Source: Meandrina meandrites (Eukaryota; Cnidaria; Anthozoa; Scleractinia; Meandrinidae). From it: a DNA stretch of 64,000 bases. Of the stretch, positions 55,028 through 64,000 are shown piece after piece. The stretch is from the NCBI GenBank assembly GCA_963693305.1, contig OY855913.1, positions 2,644,501-2,708,500 on the forward strand. Reading direction: 5' to 3'. Made by a program: the position numbers and the translations under genes. The number at the start of each line of letters is the position of its first letter. Position 1 is the stretch's first letter. Below the pieces are notes generated by a model. The model ran no database searches, was not told the DNA's origin, and saw nothing but the letters and a program-made list of their open reading frames with translations.

Positions 55028-57202
55028 TGCTCGATTTCGTAGAATAATTGTTAATTATTTTTATGGTTCTGTGGAAATTGTAGTTAGATCAGTTTTGTTA
55101 AATACTCAGTCTTAGACAAGAGTGTTTTGAATCTGATATTTCACGGTGAAAATGTTCCCCCGAAATATTAAACTGATTGCCGAGGCAATTTGTGCTCATG
55201 TGTTAAAAATCGAAGGGTTTCGAAGGCAAGCGCGTTGTGAAAAGCTGCGAAAGCCAGCACTGAAAAAAAATAGAATCCGTAAAAACAAATAAAACAATAC
55301 AAACGTTGTCTACATTAGAAACTTCATTTGCATTCGTACTTATTCGTATTACGAACCCGCTTGACAACATTGAAAGGTTAGGAGAAGGAAAGTGTGAAAT
55401 CAATACTTAAGATGAAAAATATATTATATAAAAGGTGTGGTCCACAAAAAATGTTTCGTTCTTTGCCAAGTTTCGCGAAAAATGCACAAAAACGATTTGT
55501 TTCTGAAAGCATGTTGATTTGAATCTTGTAGTTAAAAGGTTGAAAGTTTGATTCGTTATGCTTTTAATCATTGTTAATGTGGCGAAAATTTACAGCTGTT
55601 TCTCGCGCCAAGATAAATTTCAAGTTTATTGATTTTACATTTGTGGCAATAGATTTTGCACGGAATAAAAATCGATTCAAAAACTTAAAAAAATAGGTGC
55701 TTTGATCCATCTGTTGGTCCTGTATGGCTCTACGTAAATGTTCATTTGGCGATTTAAGCACCCTCTTAAATATACTTAGTCGTAAAAGAATAGAAAAAAT
55801 TGGATACGTGAATTTGTGAATAAATTACAGTTAATGACACGAAAATGTGGCATCGCGATTGTTGTTTCAATAAATCCGTTTTGATGTTAGAATGTTCATT
55901 ATTTGGAACATTAAAGAGTCCGCGTTCGTCTCTTCAAAATATCATTTTTGCAATACTTTGCTCTAAAACAGCTTGAAAACAGCACCGACGGTTTATAATT
56001 GAGGTAGCTCTTGAATTTTTCATTTCCTGTGTAATTTTTTGCGCGGTTGCGATCCAATCTTGCACTTGACAGGCAATGTTGATTTTACACTTAAATTTGA
56101 GAGACTTTACGTCGAAGACCTTCCTTTGTTGAGAGACAAAAGCCTCATTTGGTTTATATTTATTGCCTGTATTAAATTCCTTGTTGTTGTAAAGTGTTGT
56201 AAAGTTGAGCGATTGACTTTAACACCGAGTAACTGCTTATAAAAGAGACTATTCTTTCATTGTTTCTTTGCGGCGAAATTGTGGAATCGACAAAGGCTGG
56301 TTGGGCAAAAATAGCCGACGAAAATTAATTCTGCGGTTAACTTTTTTTTTTCGTTGCTTTGTCACAATGAAACTATTTCTACTACAATTGACACTCTGTA
56401 ATGATACTTGAATGTGAAGCCAAATCTGACAGCTTAACATTAGTTTCCGAGGTGTTTAGTTCTTGGACGCTATGCACCTTTGAATTTTAACTTCATGTAC
56501 GAGATCGATCTCATTTGATTATAAACTGCACTTATAATTCAACTCGAACGCGATTCGCTCGTTTCTCCGTGCCTTATCTCTTATAACACTCAATGCCTTT
56601 TTTATGCCGAGGCAGGAAGCCTGCGATAGCTTGGGCAGAATAAATGCAAACGAGTCAAAAACACATGATCGGAATCAGAAATGCTAATTTGCGATCGATT
56701 CGGCTGAAGCAACGTTAAGCGTGGCAAGGCGGAGTTTTGTTTCATACGCTACGACTGTACTTTGCAGTTGACGGCGATTTATACGTCAGAATATCCTTCA
56801 GGCTGCCCTGTGACGCCCATAAATGGAAATTTATTGCGCGGGCTGGAAAGCCTTATTTTGTTTTGACAGTCGCTGGATCGAGTGTGTGGTAATCACAGGC
56901 TTTTAGGAGGAGAAACGTTGATCAACTTGGTCTACACTGCGACTCAAACGAGTTTCGAGATTTTCTAGCGAAACAGCTTGCATAGTACTGACATCCTACG
57001 GGGTGGGCGATTTTAATCTAACTGCATTATAGTTTTCTGCCATAAATTTTAAGGAAGTCGCCACATCGCCGCAGATGTAAATACGCTTAAAAGAGAGCAA
57101 CCGGCCTTGGAGAACAAGACAAGAGTCAGATTAAGGATTTTGTCAAACGAGAAGGAAGCGATTTTGGTGAAAAGGTCAAAATTTTGGATTACGCTGTTTG
57201 AA

Positions 57203-57625
57203 ATGAATCCTATAACATCGACTGTAGCTGCATCGTGCAATAGGCTGGTCCTAAGTCCGCGTTCGTCTCCACGTAGCAGTCCAAGGCCCTCTCCGAATGT
57301 TTTAAGGAAAGCTCCATTCCTCGATTTACCAAACGACGATCAGAAAAAGCGCCGAGACTCCAAAGAAATTGAAGACTACAAGAGACAACTGGCTGCAACG
57401 ACAAGACAAGCTTACAAAGAGAAACGGACGGAAAATAAGAGATCGAATAACGTTGGAAAAGGAGATACAACAGCGACTAAAGAGAAGCCAGCCAAACGAC
57501 TCTTAGAGGAAGCTGTTTCCGCAACAGCTGAAAAACAGAAACACGGCAAGAAAACCACAAATACAAAAGCTTCCAAATCGCCGAGTGGTGCATCAAAGAA
57601 GGACAAAAAGTGCACCATAATGTGA
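57203..57625 (+). CDS. Small basic protein with C-terminal polybasic CaaX box (CTIM), unrecognised
   Basis: An intronless ORF of 140 residues from the ATG at 57203. The frame is open further upstream but only with non-ATG codons, so I start at MNPITSTVAASC. The N-terminal third is Ser/Pro/Arg-rich (SPRSSPRSSPRPSPN, resembling proline-directed kinase or SH3/14-3-3 targets). It is followed by APFLDLPNDDQKKRRDSKE and a long Lys/Glu/Ala-rich stretch that could be helical. The end is SKKDKKCTIM. Cys-Thr-Ile-Met is a good CaaX box, with Met favouring farnesylation, and the preceding lysines resemble the membrane-targeting tail of K-Ras4B. I infer a prenylated, membrane-attached adaptor-like protein. 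I do not recognise the family. It has no intron, and expression is unproven. Confidence 0.6.
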   Translation: MNPITSTVAASCNRLVLSPRSSPRSSPRPSPNVLRKAPFLDLPNDDQKKRRDSKEIEDYKRQLAATTRQAYKEKRTENKRSNNVGKGDTTATKEKPAKRLLEEAVSATAEKQKHGKKTTNTKASKSPSGASKKDKKCTIM

Positions 57626-60600
57626 TTATCTTGGTATCTAATCGTTCCTTACAGAACATCTCATGAATATTAAACTTCAGTTTTATCCTCCTGCGAGTCG
57701 AGAAGAAAACCGCGGAACTCCCTCTCGTTCACTGCACAGAGCTTAACAGAAAAAAAGATGACAATCTTTATGTGACGGCTCCGCAAAATTCAAGCATCTG
57801 TTTTCAGAACGGAGCGGTATTTTAAGCTAGTTTTGCAGTAGAAGCTGTAGACAAGGAAGACAGTGTTCTCAGATGGATTCATAAGCTGTGTGTAATCGCA
57901 CGACGCAAAACTAAATCTAAAACAACCAGCAGTCTTTTTAGGCTTTTTTAATGTGCTGCGAATTGAAAGCACTTGCGTCAACCAGAGATAACACGGAACT
58001 AAATTAAGAGCTTTTTTTGTGCCAAATACACCTGCTTAGCAGTTTTGAATCGTTCGTGTGTTCCTTTCCTTTGAAAGGATTATTCATAAAAAATCGACAT
58101 CAATCCGAAGGATAATAGAAATTGACTTAAATACTAAAGCAATATGTTTAATTCCCGTGGCGAAACCATACTTCATTCGCACTGGCTTGTTTAACTTTTA
58201 TTCCTTTTGCCGACCAAATTATTTACCAGCCGGATTCAGTGATGTTTCATAAGAAACGCGAAATGTGTTCGAGTGTAAAATTCAGCCGTTGAAAGTCGTA
58301 TGAAAATCGCATTTTTAAACAGACCTTCGATAAATATTTACTTTTTCTGCGAAACACTAAAAACGAAAGGTCAGTTTTGCGATATTATGCAAATTTAGAG
58401 GAATACATTATCATAATTCGTTGTTGTGTGGGTTGCCTCGCTACAAAGAGACAATTTTAATAAACATAATAGCGGAAGCTCTTTTTGTACTCGTGGAAAC
58501 ACTTTCTTGTTTTTGAATAATCTACTCTGTAAAACACTTTCAGATGAAAGTTTATCGTCTAACAGTGCAAGAATAAACTTATCAAACAAATCTTGCAACG
58601 TAAGACAAATAAAATTGAGTGACTGGGAAAAGATCGAGGGGTCGTAATATTGATTTGTGCATCATTGCTGATTGACGTCTAGAAGTGACATCTGCTCTGC
58701 TCTCAAAGGGAACCACATTAAAAAGCTCATTTAATATGTTATCCTGATCGTATAAACGCAAATTTCAGCAAAAACGTAACGGAGAATTTTCTAGTATTTC
58801 CAGTCAAGTGTGAGCTTTAATAATTGACCATAAATAAAATGTTTTGAAGCAATGGAACAAGCGGAAGCCATTTATCCTTTACGGCCGCCTCGAACGGACT
58901 TGTGAAGTGCCTTTTTCTTTTTCAAGAAGTCTTGAAAATATTTTTCACTTAAAACCTGTTCCAGTAATATGGTATGGTTTATTTATTTTCACCGCACTAT
59001 GCTCGCATGTAAACCTATCCGTTCATGACTTTTTCGCATCTTTTCACCGTGAGGACTTGAAATTTTTAGTTTTTAATTAACTAATACCACAATTAAACTC
59101 AACGCACAACGGTATGTCGCCGTTATGCTAAGCTTACCATCTCATAACATCCCAAGGTCAGGGTAAATTAGTTATTAATAGAAGTCCTACAGGGTGTTGT
59201 GTTTTGGCTAAGCTTTTTATTTTGCGCAAAAAAAAAAAACTGAAAGAAAAAGAAAAGAAAAAAAAGGTGTCCAGCTGAGCCTGAGGTGTAATTTATGGTC
59301 TTGTGAAAGGTGAGATTGGATAACGATCGAGTGTCTTTATATATATTGTCACAACGCAAAATAATAAGTTCGCCAAACTCCATGTTGGGCTACTCATTTT
59401 TTTCATGACGACAGAAAACCACCAACACTGACTCAGATGTTATCAAAACGATGCTAAAATGACCTAAAAATATAAAAGTTACTTGTCTACTGGAAAGCTT
59501 AAAATTGAAGAATTCACCATTCATGTGATTTATTTATAATGTTGACGTTTCATAGAAACTTGGCGTTTGATTCCACAGTGGGACGCCATCTTAGATTTCG
59601 TCGTCGAGAGGACCCTACCATGGGAACTACGCGATTTTTGGAAAATATCGGGTTTACCTTGGTGTAAGAACCTGTGAAATTTTTCTTCGTTTTTGGAAAT
59701 ATTGTTTTCCTGCTCAATATTGTGTCGAGGTTCTTTGTTATATTAGTCGTTCTTTGTTTTACGTCTCTGGCGAGTTTCACAGATTCTTACTGAGATGATG
59801 AGCCAAAATATCGATCTATATTGTGAACGTTGAGAAAGATCTATTCGCTTTTTAAAGGAACTATTGCACAGCTATGACGGGCAACCCGTAGCAAAATTAG
59901 TTAGACACTGGTTGGCCGTTTGACACAAAGAAATCTTGAGCGGAAATAAAAGACGCCATGACTCTCCCATACAGTACATAGAAACATCACGACGTCATAC
60001 ATGAAGACCGGAGGTCCTAGAATCTAGGACTGGAAATCCTTTGTCTCCAGAGCCTTCGTTCCTCGTGTCAAGGCCCTGCCGGCTAAGAGAAGCGAAAAGG
60101 GCTATGGGGACGAGAATGACGCGCACCGAGCATGGACCGAGAGCGACGCCTGGAGACGAGGAAATGGGGATTGTGGAATACGTGTGAACGAATATCTATT
60201 ATCTGGGCGAAGTTGTGTATATAAGGCAATTTTCGCACTCTTTACAAGAATGTTTTTCTTTATGTAATTAACGAAACAATAATTTACTCAATACACGATT
60301 TTACTACCAAATATTTGGTATCTATTTAGAATAACCGTGAAGTGGTGCAAATACTCCACGGCTGTCTTGCGTATGCTACAATGTATTGCGATATAAATCT
60401 CTGTTTACAGCAATAGTTATGCTCTGTAACCTTATAATTCATACTAATTGAACAGTTCAAAATGACAAACACTTATTTTGACTTCCACCCGTTAGGTCAT
60501 GAATTCACGAATTCCCACAAAGGCGATACCGCCAACCGGTATTATAGATAACAAATTTAAATTTATAACTGCAACAGTATACCCTCCCCTCCCTGTATGT

Positions 60601-60935
60601 TTTTTATTTCATATTTCTTGATGTGACAATTGCGGTAAGTGTCACCACAAACTAAACTCTATTTAGTCTAATTAAAATATAGAAGTTTGATATAAACAGG
60701 CTTTTCCGCCCGGGCCTGAAGCAGGTAACCATCAAAACCACTACTGCCCGGGACTACTGAAACAATAGGGGTTGTTATCCACCTTGACGTGTTCTCGTCC
60801 AGAATATCCAGGTAACTCAGATTTTCCTATGGCTAGATACACTTTTTAGGAGTTTATGAACTCGATCGAACGCTTTCCAAGCACTATCTACGCTATAGAC
60901 TCCTATGCAGTCAGTTCAAAGCGATTTGTCAACAG
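57626..60935. other. Intergenic stretch between the CaaX ORF and the RNFT-like gene
   Basis: No gene supported. An inverted repeat around 59661-59793 (GTAAGAACCTGTGAAA versus TTTCACAGATTCTTAC) looks like a small foldback element. On the minus strand AATAAA at about 60603-60608 could end the RNFT-like transcript, giving a 3' UTR of roughly 330 nt. Confidence 0.5.
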
Positions 60936-63277
60936 TCAAAAGAGTATGACGTATGTCGCCGTGCTTCCATCTCTCCATGTGGGATCTGCCACAACCTTTG
61001 CTCGACACATGGGACACGTGCGTTCTCGGTCAAACCAAAGTGATATGCAATCTTCACAGAAGATATGCTGCAAGGAAAACACACAGAATGAGTATCACAA
61101 CCCTGCCTTACAACTGAGATCAGTAGTCAGTACTTGCTCTTGCATGACCACGTACAAAATGTTAAACGACTGGCAACTAGCAACTCCAGCCTGCCGAAAA
61201 TAAAAAAAAAAAATAAAAAAAAAATGAAACGCTAAAACGCAAGTCAAAAGACTAGACGAGTGTACGAGGTGTTGCAACCAATGTAAATAAGCACAAGCTA
61301 CCATTTTTGCTCATTTGCATTAGTTTTGACCCGGCCCAGACATACACTGCAAAACACAGAAAGAGAAGGGATCTACATTGCAGGCAAAGTTAAACTCATC
61401 AACAATAGATGAGCTTGGGCGTTGGTGCCTCAAGGTTGGTGGAGCCGGGCAATGCACAGCAGGGGAGGAGGTATCCATGGTAACCCTGAAGCGGCCACCA
61501 CCCACCTGGGCACCGTCACACTGAAGGACTCAGTGGAATACTTACCAACCTACCATGAGGCTCATCGACTCACCCGAGGGAGGGTGGGCCGGGCGAAAAT
61601 TGCAAAGCTTGCGAGCAAAGGTGCTAGCGAAATGAGCTTGCAAATGATAGCGAGCAGCACACTGCGTGTAAAGGTCATGAAACGCCCCTGCACGGGTCCT
61701 GGGGCCACCCCGAGCTTTATGCGGCCAGCGGTAGCAGCATACTGCGTATAGGCGTCACAAAGTGCCCCAGCGAACCGCCAAGGTTGCAAGCGAGCTTCCT
61801 GCATCCAAAGGTTGCTGGAGGGCATTGCTTCGAGGTTAACTTTGCCTAAATTACATTTAGCCACATTGAAACTTGGTTGAGCAGTTGACGTAAATTATCC
61901 AGTACCTTGCACGCGCGGAGCATGGTGGGATCCTTGAGCTCTTCCTGGCAGATTGGGCACGAGTTTCCAGCTTCCACTATTTCTTCTTTAGAGGGGGGTG
62001 ATCCATATTGCTGTGTTTAACATAAAAAAGCAACAAGAACAAATAGGGGGTCAACAATGCTGCCATGAAAAAAATTACAGTTAACATCTCTGTTATTTGA
62101 ATAATAATTGAATAATAATATCAAATGCCACCCACCACATCATGAGTGAACACTTTACAGGCAGCATACACCTCTTGAGCTTTGTTGACAATCATACGAA
62201 CCTGTTAATGATGAAAACAAAACCACAAAATAATGTAAGCCACGTGAAGGTAACTGCTATCGCTTGGGGAACAGGGATGGTACAGTGGTGAGAGCACTCG
62301 AATCTCCACAAGGGCTCAATTTCCAGATCCAGTATCATAGGATGGTTGAGTATGTTGTTGGTTCTTGTACTTGCTCAAAGGGTTTTTCTCTGTGTTCTCC
62401 GGTTTTCCTCCCTCCACAAAAACCAACACTTCTAAACTGTCTAAATTCCAATTCAATGACAATCAGGGAACAGCTGGGGTGGGACGAGGGGGTTGGAGGT
62501 GGGTTTTGGTGCATGGATGGAAGCAATCTATACCTGTATATTTTTTCATGGTTACCTTCAGTAATAAGTAAATTGTTGTTGCTATGACAGCAAAGTACTC
62601 GCCACCATAGTTGTACTCTGTAAAAAAGGCGAACCACAGTGGAACAGGAACCAGCATGCGGTACAACTGTGAAAAATTTTCAATCAACAGGTAATACTTT
62701 CCCTGTGGATTTAAAGCAGAAAAAACATGTCAACAGATATTGAAAGCATTACAGTAAGTGTACCAATGTTTCTAAGTTCAAAATGTTAGCTCTCCTTAGT
62801 GATCACCATACATTTCCTCTTACATTAGATCTGAGAATTTGCTGTTGACTGTTCACAGCCCTCTATTTTGCATGTTTTTTCATGTTCTTTCTCTTCACTT
62901 GTGTTTGCATCAGGGCACATATAAATGTATATGTTGTTTTCTATTTCTTAAATGGTCCAGTGACTTGGCAGATGGAAGTTTAATATCAAATGGCACACAA
63001 ATATTAATGCCTGTTGTGCATTTGTTATAATTCAGTGTCATTCGTACTTTATGCCTCTGTTATAAGTACATTCGAAATCAGTTGGCAAAGATCTTCAGAC
63101 ACTTTCAAGATTATATTACCTTCATTTTGGACATATACCAAAATTATTACCAATGGCCTATCAGTTACTAATATATTTTGATTAAAAAACTTACCCTTCT
63201 CCGAAATGGAATTATCTTTCTGTGCTGGACCACCACCATGGACTTCAATGCCATTGTGATAAATCGAATCACAAAAT
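60936..63277 (-). CDS. RING finger and transmembrane domain protein (RNFT1/2-like), 3' part
   Basis: Five exons splice in frame: 63195-63277, 62556-62702, 62136-62201, 61906-62010 and 60936-61067, giving the last 177 residues. The segment [21 protein letters not shown] leads to [20 protein letters not shown] and a membrane segment ([15 protein letters not shown]). A cytosolic C3HC4 RING follows: [19 protein letters not shown] joined across the last intron to [18 protein letters not shown], then PMCRAKV, ending TATYVILF. All eight zinc ligands are present. The order and wording match vertebrate RNFT1 and RNFT2. RNFT1 is an ER-membrane E3 ligase linked to ERAD. The first exon found starts in phase 2, so the N-terminal membrane segments lie to the right of the window. 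I cannot choose between RNFT1 and RNFT2. Confidence 0.9.
61420..61830. repeat. GC-rich block with internal duplication in the last RNFT intron
   Basis: Much richer in GC than its surroundings. Two diverged direct copies occur: AGCAGCACACTGCGTGTAAA...CGCCCCTGC (about 61660) and AGCAGCATACTGCGTATAGG...TGCCCCAGC (about 61733). Open frames on both strands reflect the GC content. Confidence 0.5.
62268..62420 (+). repeat. tRNA-derived SINE, family 2
   Basis: The A-box-like TGGTACAGTGGTGAGAGCAC is followed by TTTTTCTCTGTGTTCTCCGG and TTTTCCTCCCTCC, the complements of the blocks at about 47315-47340. The copy lies in an RNFT intron on the opposite strand to the gene. Confidence 0.6.
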
Positions 63278-63792
63278 CTACAGAAAGAAATGCATTGTTG
63301 CAAACACTTGCAGATAAGCTGCACCCTGAATTTAGCAGCTCACATTTTTGGGAAAAAAGATTTTTTTAATCTAAAGTTAACTGTATAGAAGTCTTCTTCA
63401 CTGAACCCAAACTCAATGAGATTGAAATGAAAAATACTTCAAAGTCTTACCCACAATTTTAGCTCTTAAATAGAATAAACATCATGCCACTAACTTTGAC
63501 ACACTGTGAATTTTTTCTGGTATTTGTTGACAGGTATTTCTTCATTGAACACAGTTTTTCCATAGAATTTTGCATGACAACAAGAACATGTCCTATGTTT
63601 GGCTTGTGGAATGTTTGTAGCTTAGTAAGTAGACATTACTGTAGATCATATGATGGAAAACTGGACACCCAAAGCAGCACAAAATTTTCCAAATGATTTT
63701 TAGAAAACAGGTGCAGCTTATATCTGCAAGTGTTTATGGTAATTTAAGGCCAAACTGATTACTTAATATGAACAACAAAGTTGAGATAATTA

Positions 63793-63870
63793 ACAATTAT
63801 TCCATGAGCCCGCGTTGGATACGAGGTGGTAAATAGCCAACGAGGCGCGAAGCGCCGAGTTGGCTATAAC
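63793..63870. repeat. Half of a foldback element with a hairpin core
   Basis: ATAGCCAACGAGGCGC and GCGCCGAGTTGGCTAT (63833-63867) form a tight hairpin next to CCATGAGCCCGCGTTGGAT. Element B begins immediately after (63871), so the right half may be displaced beyond it. Confidence 0.45.
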
Positions 63871-64000
63871 CAAGGCTGCTGCCTAAGGAAATTTCTAAGG
63901 AGCCCTTCGGGCTCCTAACATCAAAAGTTAGGAGCCCAAGCCATTACTTTAGGAGCCCAGCCTAAAAGTTGCCATGGTCGATCCTCGGGGGAGGGGGGTG
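63871..64000. mobile_element. Element B, second copy, cut by the window end
   Basis: The first 130 bp are nearly identical to 13874-14003 (start CAAGGCTGCTGCCTAA, GGAGCCCTTCGGGCTCC). ATAAC precedes it, as in the first copy. Near identity suggests recent activity of the family. Confidence 0.85.

Larger units (their letters stand above)
53267..57202. other. Gene-poor stretch between RFC2 and the CaaX ORF
   Basis: No convincing exon in about 3.9 kb. It holds a small MITE (54247-54380) and a 60-bp hairpin (54968-55027). A 60-codon open frame at 54493-54675 has no homology I recognise. Confidence 0.5.

Noticed and set aside
57107..57202. Longer N-terminus for the CaaX ORF
   Set aside because: The open frame upstream has only a TTG as first possible start; the first ATG is at 57203.
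61535..61550. AATACTTACC as the 5' end of a U1 snRNA gene
   Set aside because: Only about ten bases match; the following sequence does not form U1 stem I and no Sm site is evident.
61562..61864. 100-codon minus-strand frame
   Set aside because: It lies in the GC-rich intronic block with internal duplication and stops before the RING exon; no homology recognised.

Overview
This is a stretch of animal nuclear genome, most likely from an anthozoan cnidarian, with a stony coral as my best guess. The reasons are AT-rich sequence, genes split into many short exons with clean GT-AG introns, recognisable metazoan proteins (SLC12A9, ACAD10, RFC2, RNFT) and a dense load of small inverted-repeat elements, tRNA-derived SINEs and non-LTR retrotransposon debris. 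The species call is inference. Nothing bacterial, viral or CRISPR-like was seen.

Layout from left to right. The first 6.5 kb hold repeats but no exon I can identify. From 6500 to 16222 on the minus strand lie the first eight coding exons of an SLC12A9-type cation-chloride cotransporter family member; later exons are missing or outside the window. Its 4.1-kb first intron holds a nest of mobile elements. Head to head with it, a 27-exon ACAD10 gene (19147-35730, plus) encodes a 1031-residue HAD-like/APH-kinase-like/acyl-CoA dehydrogenase fusion. ACAD10 intron 7 contains an apparently intact 2.7-kb cut-and-paste transposon whose transposase is a gypsy/Ginger-type DDE integrase.

From 36.8 to 44.9 kb come three intronless paralogues (335, 320 and 369 aa) of a family I do not recognise. 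All end in the identical C-terminus RLPPIC. This is the best candidate here for something undescribed. RFC2, the clamp-loader small subunit, follows on the plus strand (46498-53266, 11 exons), with an E2F palindrome and an E-box directly before its start codon. After a 4-kb gene-poor stretch comes a small basic intronless ORF (57203-57625) ending in a polybasic tract and a CaaX box (CTIM). At the right end are the last five exons of an RNFT1/2-like RING-transmembrane E3 ligase (minus, 60936-63277); its 5' part lies beyond the window.

The genes do not form an operon-like unit: lipid catabolism, DNA replication, membrane transport and ubiquitin ligation simply sit side by side. The mobile elements can be ordered in several places. 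For example, a 9-bp-TSD element hosts both a retrotransposon fragment and a second DNA element, and a second copy of that DNA element opens at the right edge of the window.
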